DNA from: Clitoria ternatea
Taxonomy: Eukaryota > Streptophyta > Magnoliopsida > Fabales > Fabaceae
DNA: 64,000 nt
NCBI GenBank assembly: GCA_037962975.1
Contig: CM075670.1
Span: 85,439,501-85,503,500, forward strand
Direction of reading: 5' to 3'
Within the stretch, counting starts at the first letter, position 1. Each line of letters opens with the position of its first letter. Below are positions 33,156 through 44,875 of this stretch, piece after piece. The notes below the pieces were generated by a model. The model saw only the letters and a list, made by a program, of their open reading frames with translations, did not search any database and was not told the origin of the DNA. The translations under genes and the position numbers were made by a program.

Positions 33156-36100
33156 GATGATGGCAATTGATGTTACATGTTGCTTGTATTCATGTGTTGC
33201 AAATTCATCATATTAGCTTCATGGTAATATCCTTTCTTCCTTTTGGAGTTTTTGCCTTAGTCTTCAAGTTTGTCATTATCAAAACCTGTTTCAACATTTA
33301 AACACATTCTCCCCCTTTTTGATGATGACAACCAATGTTCATCTCGTGGGGTGTTAGTTTCACAGGATAATGACAATCAATGTTTATATGTATTCTCCCC
33401 CTATATGATGTAATGAATGCTAGTTAAGAGTTATCCTCCCCCTTAATCTTGTAACTTATGCCAATTGTTTTAAACATATCAAATGATGGAAACATGATAT
33501 CTCTCCCCTTTTTAGCATAATTGGCATCCTATTCTTTTTACTGATCCTTCCACTAATCTCTCCCCCTTTGGCATCATCAAAAAGATCATTATCTTAGTCA
33601 TAATCTATGCCATCAACATATAAGCTTATTTATTTGAGTAAGAGAGATTTAGAGCAAGTATTTCATATGGATTTCAAATTAAATCTTTAAAACATGATCA
33701 AGGATAAATACCATTTTAGTGCATCTAGAGTCAATAAGCAATCACATAATTTATTCATCAAGTAAGCATATGATTGATTGATAACTTATTCTAATCATGT
33801 AGTGAGTATCATTTTCAAGTATGGTAAACGTCACATGATTCTTTCATATATCATTTCAAGGAAGCATATAGTTTTCTCCTATTTTGGCATCATCAAATGC
33901 ACAGGAATAATTTTCCAAGTGAACATATAGGAGAATAGAGGTAACATTGTAAGCATAAGTGCCATGAGTATAGTCATAAAGAGGTGAAATCAAGGATAAT
34001 CATTCATATGTATGCTCCCCCTTACTATTGTAATTGATACCACTTGTAAAAAAAAAATGTACCACTAATTAACATGTAAAATCGATTATACGAATTTGAT
34101 CAAGTTTGATATCACTTGTAGGTCAATTTAATCAAGTCTGATACCATTTGTTTACTTTTTAAAGCATGTGATCTCTTTTTAATAGATACCATTGTTGAAA
34201 TAATAGATACTATAATATGAATAAATACCACTCAAAGGTTAGATACCATTGCATATAACTATCCACTTGTTAATCATTTCATTAATATGGCTTGATGCAT
34301 TTCTAGGTATTAGAGCAGTAATATAGAAGGATTTTCAACAATGTATGCTTATTTCTAGGTATCAGAGCAGGGATGAAGTGATATATGTAGCTTGTGAAAT
34401 TCGTTATTCATACCACTTGTTAATATGATTTGAATAATTCACAAAGCATAATGGTAGAGTAACAATTCGATCATACCTTGGTATTTTGCAAATTTTATAC
34501 CCTTTTTCACATCCTTGTGTGGCATTTTGTTGTTTCCATGTTATATTCCTTGAATAATTCTTTGTTCGCCCAGTTTAGTAGTTTGATTTGCCATTTTGAG
34601 TCATCCTACAAAACCTTAACAAACTCTTTGCAAAGCATTTTGTTAGTAGCATTGAGTCCATAAGAGTTTGTACCAATTTTGGGTCTTTGATGCAGTATTG
34701 TTTTGGAAAGAGAGTTTTCTAAAAACAATTTGCTCAATTTTTCATACTACTTGATAAAGAGATAACATATCATCAATAGATATCACTTGTTAAAAAGAAA
34801 TGTTATAAAATTCCCCCTTAATCATGTAATTTAACAAGGATAAATATAGATGTTGATACCACTTGTTAGTGCAATTTCATTTATGTCTAGGTATCAAATC
34901 AAAGATGGAATGATTGATACAACTTGTTGGCTTACTCATGAAATTGTATTATAACATATGCCAATATATCTATACTCTTATGTCATATATAGGTCTAGTC
35001 AAGCATTTACCTAGGGCACATATAGCATTTATCAAATATGTAAGAGAACACATTTTGCATAGATATTTTGTAACACATATAGACAAGTCACAGAAGCATA
35101 TCATGGTCATCATGTGGCTGTAAATATGTAATGCAAGTCATGTACTCATATATGTCATACCACTTGATTGATTTGCCAATTTAAGCTCTTGATATCAATT
35201 ATTAACAGTTAAGCATTTACCACAAGATTGTTATTATTCAAGCATACATCATTTTTCATAAAGTAGTTCAAAAATTCTTTTCAATCTTAATGATGTAATA
35301 CTTTCAAATTTCTTTTCACAGTCAAGATCATGCATCATCAAACATACGACATAGTAAGAATTATAATGTTGATCGAGATAGATACCACTTGCACATACAT
35401 GGTATATGATCATAGCATGCATTATTACTTATCATATCATGCATTGTTTCTTAACATATCATCATGTTCATGCCTATGATGTTACAATCATGAAGTTAAA
35501 ATCTAGGCAATCACTTGTTGTAACATACATGCTTTCTCTCTAGGAATATAATTGCATAGATTGTCAAAGCATATATACACTTGTACATGCAATATATGTA
35601 TTTATTATCAAGGCATAGTGACCAGCACATAATCAAGATTATGTCCTCATGATCTCTTCCTTTTACTAATTCAATTCATATCATTTTTAAAGGAAGATGT
35701 TTGTTATTTAGATACCACTAGTTAAACAACATATCTCTTGTTCAATACATCATCAAGAATTCATATTTAATCAAAAATTCATGCATCATTAAGAATCAAT
35801 ACAATAACCAAGAATTCATGATATATCATCAAGAGTTCATGCATCATCAAGGGTTTAAACATTATCAAATATTCATGTATGTTTGTGCATAATCATCTTT
35901 AATCTCAAGATTTTCATGTACTATGTTATTCAAGCAATCATTCATCAAACTCATCATCAATCATTACTAATCATCAATTACTATATACATATACATCATT
36001 GATTCTAAGGATTTCATAAGTTTAAGGGGTCCTAAGATTATTTGTTCATCCATCTCAAGATTTCATATTATTCGTGCTCAATCATATATCAAATCAAAGT

Positions 36101-36490
36101 TAGATTTTCACACATCAAGATTCATCAAGAATGAGTGTTAACATTGATTATATGATAATTGCTTGCACCTTTTGTTGTACCACCTTTAGTGTTGTCCATT
36201 GGATTTTGTCGGTGCAATCCATCTTGTGTGAGTCACATTGAAGCTTCTTGTCCATTTCCTTGTTTTGAATGGTACCTTTTAGATGTATGATGAGTCATCA
36301 TAATCTTGGCTTGCTCTAATCTTCTCCTTTGTCTTTTGGAATGGATTTTGAGATCCTTGATATCTCCTTAGGCCATGAGATTTGGTCATTCATCAATGAG
36401 AAATTGTTGCTTGGAAGTTTGCCTACAAGATTTCAAAAAAAATTTAAGGTACCCTTTGAGAGTTGGGTCCTTCCTTGTTAGTTTGGGATT
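33156..36490 (-). other. Non-coding interior of element B with repeated PBS-like and PPT-like words
   Basis: About 3.3 kb with no credible gene. Near the PPT, ctcccccttt-type words recur (about 33307, 33387, 33429, 33503, 33559, 34014, 34811). From 34036 to 35724 the word gataccacttgtta or close variants recurs about twelve times. The copy at 34855-34869 matches the LTR/PBS junction at 37701-37715 over 15 bases. Plus-oriented ggtatcagagc-like words also occur (34358-34368). The 35740-36000 part is rich in atcatcaagaattcat-type repeats. Confidence 0.75.
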
Positions 36491-37654
36491 TCAAGATTGT
36501 TTTGGAATCCATACCTTTGTTGTACACTTTTGACGGGATTTCTTTATAAAACAATTGGATGATATATGACCAAATATTCCACAATAAAAACATGTTGCAT
36601 CCAAAGAATAAGTCATGGTAGAATTGTAATGGTTCCTATCATGTTCTATGTTCTTCCTTTTAAAACAATTAGGCATAGAATTTCCCTTTCTTTCATGGTT
36701 TGTGCATCTTAAGGAGGATTTGGATTTTTCTTTGTGGGATGCAAAATAGTTCTTGTAATGACCTATTTTTCTTCTATCAAGTGTATGCCTTTGATTTTTA
36801 ATAGGTGCACTTAGATTCTTTTGACTATTTGTAAGCTTGCTAAGTGCTTCTTTTAGTTCTTTATTCTCTTTTTCAAGAAGCATACATTTATCAATAAGCA
36901 TACAATCATTATTTCTATTACAAGTACTAGGAGATACATTTGAAGCTACTAATTCATCATTTTGAACTCTAAGATATTCTTTTTCTATGTGAACATCATG
37001 CAATTCTTTTTCAAGAGTCAAAATGGTTTATTTAGAGCATGCATATTTCTTTGATAACAAGACAAATTTTTCATGCAATTCTTCAAATGCTTCTAACAAT
37101 TCATCTTTATCAATTTCATCATCATTATCATCACTAGAAGCATTTAAAGAGCATACCTCGTCATCTTGGGAGTGCTTTGTCATTAGGCATGCAAGTTCTT
37201 CTTCCGATTCATTGATCTCTTCTTCCGGACTTATTTTGAATTCTTCATGTTTGCTAGAAAGAGTACTAATTCTTGCATCTTGATCATCATTAGTATTTCC
37301 ATATATTGTTTCAAGAGTTTCCCATATTTCTTTAGCATTGTTACAAGCAATAACTCTAGAAACATCATTAGGTTCTAATGCTAATGTGATAAGAATTTTA
37401 GCTCTAAGATTAAATTGTACCTTCCTTTCTTCTTCCATAGTCCACAAGTTCATGGGCTTCATACATTCTATATTATTGACAATATGCATAGGAATGAAAG
37501 GACCAAATTGAATAGCATTCCATACCTTGAGGTCATAGGATTGGATAAAGATTTTCATCCTTTCTTTCCAAATAGCATAGTCTTTGCCATTGAAGATTGG
37601 AGGTCTACTTATTGTGCCATTTTGTGGAAATGCATCATAAGAGGTAGAGGCCAT
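36491..37654 (-). pseudogene. Element B gag remnant
   Basis: Starts at ATG 37652-37654 (MASTSYDAFPQNG), just inside the PBS. The N-terminus (PPIFNGKDYAIWKERMKIF) is clearly homologous to element A Gag. After KHEEFKI the central Gag region is missing and the frame jumps to an acidic segment (EEEINESEEELACLM), an internal deletion of roughly 150-200 residues relative to A. An in-frame TAA at 37028-37030 splits it. The downstream part has a coiled-coil-like segment, a CCHC knuckle (CFYCGIFGHISSNC, intact) and ends KVWIPKQS at 36491. The product could at most be a shortened Gag. Confidence 0.88.
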
Positions 37655-37695
37655 CTTGATCTCCTGCAGCTGTTAAGCCTTGTGGCAAGAGTCAA

Positions 37696-37707
37696 GCTCT
37701 GATACCA
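37696..37707 (-). other. Primer binding site of element B
   Basis: TGGTATCAGAGC on the minus strand, two bases inside the 5' LTR end, identical to the PBS of element A. Confidence 0.93.
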
Positions 37708-37709
37708 CT

Positions 37710-39576
37710 TGTTAGCCAAGGCCTCAACGCTCAAGAGGGGGGGTGAATTGAGTGTTTCAAATTTTCGCGTGGAATCCCCTTGGAAATGGTTAGTAGTAAA
37801 TGATGCAATGATGAAGAGACAACAACTTTTATGCACATATCACACTATGACACACTTAATGTGCAATGACAATATTTAGCTATAAGTGTGATAAACAAGG
37901 TAAGTTATTGGTTTAAACAATTTATCAAACAGTTGGAGTGCACAGATTTATTTGTCAATAATGTGATGTTTCCTATAAAGATTCAACTCATTCAAGTTAT
38001 CAAACACCTTGTGAATGTGAGAAGTAATAACAATCAAGTAAGTATCACACAAGACTTAATAGGAAACAATGTATTAGATATTTGGTAAGTTATAGTAATT
38101 TCCAGTTTTGAAGAACTTCACCAAATATTGATTCAAGCAAATTATCAAACACTTGGCATGCAGAGTTAGTTTTCTACTTGAACAACAACTTTGATTCACA
38201 CATTCAGCTCAAGCATTTCAACAAACAGTTTATATGCACAGTTGTATAAAGAGTTCAAGGTAGAGAGAAATGCAAACCAAATTTAACGAGTTCCACCAAC
38301 CCGGTGTACGTCTCGCCTTCAAGCAACCCACTTGAAGGATTCCACTATTGAAGATTTGAGATACAAGCTTTGAGCAATTGCAGCTTCCTAGTGTCCCACA
38401 CTCAAGAACTCAATCCTCACAAGCAAAGGGCAACCCACCCAATCTCACAATCTCTCAATAACCCAAAGGTTGAACCCCAACCTTTGTGACCACTCAACCT
38501 AGAGTGAAAAACCTTGGTGTTTTGGTGTTTGGTTTACAAGCAATTAACTCTCTCAATAGAGTAGATACACAAATGAAAGCTCTCACCAATTCTAACTCTC
38601 AACAAGAGAGGATAAGCAAATTGAAACTCACAATCTAACAACTCTTAAGCAATATGCAAGTTTAGAAACAAGAGTTGCAGAATATACAAGAGAAGGTAAA
38701 TCAAAAGACCTCTAGAGGAAGAATGTTGATTGCCTTGTGTTGTGCCTTGGTCTCTCTTCTTGTGTGTACTCTCTTGCTTGAATCCATGCTTCATTTATAG
38801 CCATTTTTAGGGTTTCCAGCCGTTGCACATTGTCTCCAACGGATACCTTAGCATGGGCATAAAGTGGGAGTGAAGAAATGAGCTGGAGTTCCACTTAAAA
38901 GCATTTTCCCACGTTCTGACACTATGGTAATCGATTAGCCTTCGAGCTGTAATCGATTAGCTTTTGAAATCTTTAGTATTATGCAGCAGGTAATCGATTA
39001 GAATTTCTACTGTAATCGATTAGCTATGAAACAAAACCATTCTAATCGATTATTCCTTGCCTTGTAATCGATTATGATTGATACCTGATGCTCTTACTTT
39101 GTGTCTCGTAGCATGGTAATCGATTAGGACTTCATGTAATCGATTAGGGACAAAACAGAACCTATGTAATCGATTGTCCTTCTTATTGTAATCGATTGTA
39201 CCATAAACAGAGTTATGGTAATCGATTATTCCATTGTGGTAATCGATTAGTACATGTACCTGATACAATTCTTCAAGGTTTTTGATATGTTCTTGATATG
39301 TATTGACCCATGACTTATTCCTTTGATCCTCATGCTTGTTTCCTTGATTCTTCTTCAACTTATGAGCTTGTTCTTCATGATTTAGTTTATGTCATCAACC
39401 TTGTCTTCCATAGCTCATGTTTCTTTAACTCTTTGTGAGGCATCTTCATCTCTTTATTCTTGGCCATTGTCTTTGTGCTTGAACCTTCTTATTTCTGAAC
39501 CTTTGCCATTCCATCATCATCATGAATACTTTGTCATTCATCAAAACTACTTTGCATACTTACATATGCAACTTCA
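37710..39576 (-). repeat. 5' LTR of element B
   Basis: Near-identical to 31275-33141 and the same length. Promoter side: palindrome array 38926-39251; the minus-strand TATA box lies at the position equivalent to 32359-32364, about 38794-38799. Confidence 0.95.
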
Positions 39577-39862
39577 TGTACTTCTTGGAAACCAAAGATG
39601 CATGTTTGACAAAATCGATTTAGGGTACAATTCCATTAAAAAGGAAAAGCATTACAAAAACTTCTTTGTACCTCCTATGAAATCATCTTCGCCATTTATG
39701 AAATGTAATCATTGCGGTTTTAAAGGTCATAACTCTTCGAATTGCAATGTTAGAAAATTAGGGCCAAAGGTTATAAGAAAGGTGTGGGTTCCCAAAGGGA
39801 CATTACCACAAGCTAACCTTAAAGGACCCAACTTAAAGTGGGTACCTAGTTCTCTAAACTGA
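39577..39862 (+). pseudogene. Element A gag, C-terminal part
   Basis: Continues the frame of the N-terminal part after removal of B and one copy of tgtac. It contains a basic segment and an intact CCHC knuckle (CNHCGFKGHNSSNC), then VIRKVWVPKGT, a motif shared with other SIRE Gag tails, and ends at TGA 39860-39862. The pol frame is +1 relative to this one and overlaps it by only a few bases. A pyrimidine-rich ttttgttttgcag at 39863-39875 looks like a 3' splice site. Confidence 0.9.
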
Positions 39863-42438
39863 TTTTGTTTTGCAGGTATGCTTCAAAGCAAGCAACACCC
39901 ACTGGTACTTGGATAGTGGCTGTTCAAAGCATATGACGGGAGACATAAGCAAGTTCACATCATTTACTCCCAAAAGAAAAGGAAGCGTCACCTATGGAGA
40001 CAACACCAAAGGAAGGATCCTAGGCATCGGAAATATTGGTAAGAATTCTTCCACATCCATAAGTGACGTGTTGTATGTTGAAGGCCTCAAACATAATCTA
40101 CTTAGCATTAGTCAATTATGTGACAAAGGATATAGAGTTTTGTTTGAATCAAATTGTTGCATAATTGAGCATAAGGCTAATAAGGAAATTAAATTTGTAG
40201 GCCAAAGAATCGATAATATTTACATGATTGACATGGATAGTTTGTCCTCAAATGATGTACAATGCTTCATGACTAGAGAGGATGAAACTTGGCTATGGCA
40301 TAGGAGAATAGCTCATATACATGTAGACCATTTGAACAAACTTATTTCTAAGGAGTTAGTAATTGGTTTACTAAAGCTCAAATTTGAAAACAAATTCTGT
40401 GATGCATGTCAAAAGGGGAAACAAGTAAAGGCATCCTTTCAATCTAAAAACATTGTTTCCACACAAAGGCCTTTACAACTTTTGCACATGGATCTTTTTG
40501 GACCATCCAAAATCAAGAGCTTTGGTGGTAACTACTATGGTCTAGTAATTGTAGATGACTATTCTAGATATACATAGACCTTGTTTCTTGCTCATAAAAA
40601 TGAAGCATATCATGCATTCAAGAAACTTGCAAAGATTATCCAAAATGAGCAAAATTATAAAATTACATCCATTAGAACCGATCATGGGGGAGAATTTGAA
40701 AATCAATCTTTTGAAAAGTTTTGCGAAAAACATGGTATAAATCACAATTTTGCAGCTCCTAGAACTCCACAACAAAATGGAGTAGTTGAAAGGAAAAATA
40801 GATCCTTGGTGGAGCTTGCAAGAACCATGTTAAATGAAAACAATATTGCAAAACATTTTTGGGCCGATGCGGTAAACACCGCTTATTATGTTATGAATAA
40901 ATGTTTAATAAGGCCTATTCTAAAGAAAACCCCCTATGAACATTACAAGGGTAGAAAACCCAACATTTCACATTTTCATATTTTTGGATGTAAATGTTTT
41001 ATGCTCAATAATGGAAAGGATAATCTAGGAAATTTTGATGCCAAATCTGATGAGGCAATCTTCCTAGGGTACTCTCAATCTAGTAAATCTTATAGAATAT
41101 TCAACAAACGCACGAATACCATAGAAGAATCCATTCATGTTAAATTTGATGAAAATAGCCATAACCCTCCGAGAAAGGAAGATGTTGATGATCTTGTAGG
41201 TACTCTTCAAGAATTGACCTTAGATGACAAGGAAGGAGAAATCAAAGACACAAATGCAGCAAAACATGAGGAACCACAACAATGGATCACTTTGAAGGAT
41301 CATCCTCTAGACAAAGTCATAGGTGAAATGACAAAAGGTGTAAGTACTCGTAATGCAATTAGAAACACATGCAATCATTTAGCCTTTGTATCACAAATAG
41401 AACCCAAATGCATTAATGAAGCTATTATTAATGAACATTGGATGTTGGCCATGCAAGAAGAGCTAAATCAATTTGAAAGAAATGAAGTTTGGGAGCTTGA
41501 GCCAAGACCCAATGATCACCAAATAATAGGAACCAAATGGGTATTTAGGAATAAACTGGATGAAAATGGTATTATTACTAGGAACAAAGCTAGGCTAGTA
41601 GCTAAAGGCTATAATCAAGAAGAAGGCATTGATTATGAAGAGACGTATGCACCCGTAGCTAGATTAGAAGCAATTAGACTACTATTAGCCTTCGTATGCT
41701 GTAGGAACTTCAAATTGTACCAAATGGATGTTAAAAGTGCTTTCTTGAATGGATACATTCAAGAGGAAGTATATGTTGATCAACCTCCATGTTTTGAAAA
41801 CCATCAATTTCCAAATCATGTTTTCAAATTAAAGAAATCTCTGTATGGTTTGAAACAAGCTCCAAGAGCTTGGTTTGAAATGTTGAGCAAATTTCTTTTA
41901 GAAAATCATTTTGAAAGAGGAAAGGTTGATACAACTTTATTCATAAAGCACAAAAAAAATAACATACTATTGGTACAAGTTTATGTTGATGATATAATAT
42001 TTGGTGCCACTAATGAGTCAATGTGCAAGGAGTTTGCTAAGTTAATGCAGGAAGAATTTGAAATGTCCATGATGGGGGAACTCACTTTCTTCCTTGGACT
42101 ACAAATCAAACAAACCAATGAAGGCACATTCATTAATCAATCCAAGTACTGCAAAGAACTACTTAGAAAATTCAACATGGACAAAGGAAATGATATTGCC
42201 ACACCCATGGGCACTTCATGCTATTTGGACAAGGATGAGAAAGGTAAGGATGTTGAACTCACAAAATATAGAGGTATGATAAGATCCTTACTTTACTTAA
42301 CCGCTAGTAGACCAGATATCATGTTTGCTATGTGTATGTGTGCTAGATACCAGGCTTGTCATAAAGAATCATATCTCACTGCAGTAAAAAGGATAATGAA
42401 ATATTTAGTTGAGACTCAAAATGTTGGTTTATGGTACC
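39858..42438 (+). pseudogene. Element A pol: protease, integrase, reverse transcriptase
   Basis: Copia order is plain. The protease has WYLDSGCSKHMTGD. The GAG-pre-integrase zinc region follows (WLWHRRIAHIHVDHLNKL, CDACQKGK), then the integrase core (LHMDLFGPSKIKSFGG, VIVDDYSRYT, IRTDHGGEFEN, PQQNGVVERKNRSLVE). RT follows (WVFRNKLDENG, KARLVAKGYNQEEGIDYEETYA, LYQMDVKSAFLNG and the YVDDIIFGAT catalytic box). One in-frame TAG at 40575-40577, directly after VDDYSRYT where Trp is usual, breaks the integrase; the rest of the frame is open to the insertion of element C at 42439. RNase H resumes at 60504. Confidence 0.95.
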
Positions 42439-43060
42439 TGTGAACACCTCTTTTTGTCCGGCCAATTGGTACAGTTCCATCCTTTGAGCACTCTTTTATG
42501 CGCATGGTTCATTTGAAAATTCATAACTCCTTCATACGATCTTTGATTTGCGCAAACCCGGTCTCTAAATTTTCGTAACAAAATTGTCTACGACTTTTGT
42601 GAAGACCTTGAAGGCTAAATCCTTACCAATTGGTACAGTTTTAATAATCTTCCTAGACTTGCTCCAGTTTCATGACTGCTCTGCACATCTTTAAGAAAAA
42701 ATTCATATCTCCCTCATATGATACTGAAATGACCCCATTCTTTTTCCTATGGCTCCACATCAGAGATATATACAAACTTCATGAAGGCCACAAAAGCTAA
42801 TTCTCCACCCATTTTGCCCAGTGAATTTATTTTGCTTTCAAATGTATTTCTGTCACACTCTGGAGTAGTTTTCGTAGATGGGTCATATCTCCCTCATTTC
42901 TTGATGAAAAATTTTGTGCCATATATCAAATTAAAGCTAAGAGAAAGATCTACAACTTTCATGTTGGACTCTTTTTCAAATTTGGCACGCATCAGCCCTC
43001 AAATACGCGAGCAAGTTTGTGATGCGTAGAAAGGAGAATGAAAAAGTACCAAACAGCATC

Positions 43061-43380
43061 ATGAATCGATTCAACACATGCATGAATCGATTCATGCGTG
43101 AAACAGCCCCAAAAAATCAATTTCAAGTGGTTTGAATCGATTCATAGCCCTCTTGAATCGATTCACACGAATTAAAAGCACCCAGGATGTGAATTTTTGA
43201 GGTTTGAATCGATTCATCAGCCTTTGAATTGATTCATCAGCATTTGAATCGATTCTTTCGGGTTTCAAAGGGGTTGAATCGATTCTTCCATCAATTGAAT
43301 CGATTCACACGTTTAATTTTAGCCCAGAATTGCATTTGGAATGCATGAATCGATTCATTTCACCATTGAATCGATTCATG
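43061..43380. promoter_or_regulatory. ATCGAT palindrome array in U3 of element C
   Basis: Eleven copies of (t)gaatcgattca or one-base variants, ending about 190 bp upstream of the TATA box. The array is repeated in the 3' LTR at 58708-59027. The motif and some spacer words (agccct) also occur in the unrelated Copia element A. Confidence 0.7.
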
Positions 43381-43570
43381 AGTGAATTATTGGCCCAGAA
43401 ACACGTTTTCAAGCTTCTGGATGGTGGGCAATGCACTAAGGATCATAATGGAGCACTGAAGCATCATAATGGAGCACTCAAAACTGATAATGGAGCACCA
43501 TGATTTGTTAATTGATGAGTGCACCCTCCAATTCCAATTGTTTATGGCAATGGCTTTGCCTTTGGACTCC

Positions 43571-43576
43571 TATAAA
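43571..43576 (+). promoter_or_regulatory. TATA box of element C LTR
   Basis: tataaa in ggactcctataaataag; the second LTR has the same box at 59217-59222. Confidence 0.7.
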
Positions 43577-44283
43577 TAAGAAGCAAGTGAAGGGGCACAG
43601 GAGGGATTCTGGATTCAAGAAAAAATTCCTTCTTCATTGATTGCCTTCTCTGTTCTTCTTTTTCTTTTGGTTCTTCATTTCCGGCTCAGCGCGTTTGCCA
43701 TAGATTTCAATTCCAGCACCGCTACAACACCGCCACTGTTTCCAACATCCAACTACAACACCGGCTCATAGCCCTCCACACCGGTTCCTTTCTGTTCCTT
43801 ATTTCCCTTGTTTTCATCATTTATTTTCCTGCCAAATTTCTGCCTGTTGATTATGGTTTTCTGTGTAGTATAGCTTATATTGTCAATACTTACCCTTTAC
43901 CCCTAAAAAATAAAAAAAATAAATAATAAAAAAAATATAATAAAATAATAATAAATAATAAGTAATAAGTTTTGCACATGTTTTATTTTCTAGCCTAAAA
44001 ATTTCCATTTTTTAACAGTGTCGTACGGAAATACTTCCGTCTACACAATCTCCTTAGGATTCGTACACGTGCGAAGAACTTCGTTTTGTATGAGTTCCCC
44101 ATCTCAATAACTTCTATCATCATGTTCCGAGTCAAAAAAAAGATTTTTTTTTAAAGAACTACGTGACCCTGATTTCTCGAAAGCTCGAGAATACGTAGGA
44201 GCGGGAAACAGTTCCTGTCGGGCCCACCTTTCTTTATTTAATTTTTAGAGTTTCCTTTTTGTCTTGCTATCAAAAGGAGGAGC

Positions 44284-44514
44284 GAGATTAATTTGGACGA
44301 GACGTCCTGTTAATCTCATATTTAAAATATTTCTTTAAAAAGGAGGAGCGAGGTTAATTTGGACGAGACGTCCTGTTAATCTCATTTTTTTAAATATCTC
44401 TTTAAAAAGGAGGAGCGAGGTTAATTTGGACGAGACGTCCTGTTAATCTCATTTTTTTTATCTCTTTAAAAAGGCGGAGCGAGATTAATTTGGACGAGAC
44501 GTCCTGTTAATCTC
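44284..44514 (+). repeat. Four tandem hairpin units in the element C LTR
   Basis: Each unit has outer arms gag(a/g)ttaa...ttaatctc and inner arms ggacg...cgtcc around aga. They lie at 44284-44317, 44350-44383, 44417-44450 and 44481-44514, about 64-67 bp apart, each preceded by a ggaggagc or ggcggagc word. They lie downstream of the TATA box, so they would be in the RNA leader. The same set is in the 3' LTR from about 59932. Confidence 0.85.
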
Positions 44515-44857
44515 ATGTAAATATTTTGTGTTGATTTTTGTTTATTTTTTTTGTTTATTTTGTCGTTCCGTACATTTTTCTTCTTATGAAGAACTTAAAA
44601 TATTTATTGGGTTAATTATAATGCGCGCTATCAAATTGAGGTAACCGTTTTTTATAACGGACAGTTGTGAGGTGCTGATACCTTCCTCACCTGTAATCAG
44701 ACTCCCGAATCATGGAATCTCATTTTTATAACCGGTGCTTTAACAAAAGGTTTTTCCACTATTTTGTCCTAAAAAAAATATTGGTGGCGACTCCCTGTTT
44801 ATTATTTAAAATCGTTTCGAGGGTCGGCCGCGCCTCCGCGATCCCGGTCGCGACAGA

Positions 44858-44875
44858 TGGCGACTCCACTGGGGA
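44858..44875 (+). other. Primer binding site of element C
   Basis: tggcgactccactgggga follows the LTR end after two bases, the usual position. It begins TGG, as required to pair with a tRNA CCA end. I do not assign the tRNA species with certainty. Confidence 0.75.

Larger units (their letters stand above)
31275..39576 (-). mobile_element. Element B: non-autonomous gag-only LTR element (SIRE-related)
   Basis: 8,302 bp on the minus strand, inserted in the gag of element A. LTRs of 1,867 bp each (31275-33141 and 37710-39576) have TG...CA ends and a perfect 5-bp duplication tgtac (31270-31274, 39577-39581). The minus-strand order is PBS (37696-37707), a gag remnant, 3.3 kb of non-coding DNA and a PPT (33142-33155). 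No protease, integrase, RT or RNase H is present. Its Gag N-terminus and R/U5 match element A, so it likely depends on SIRE-type proteins in trans. The two LTRs differ at roughly ten sites by eye, a young insertion. This architecture resembles the TR-GAG class of non-autonomous elements. Confidence 0.94.
42439..44855 (+). repeat. 5' LTR of element C
   Basis: Direct repeat of 58086-60503. U3 carries the ATCGAT palindrome array (43061-43380) and TATAAA at 43571-43576. The transcribed part carries A/T-rich runs (43903-43970) and four tandem hairpins (44284-44514). Confidence 0.96.
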
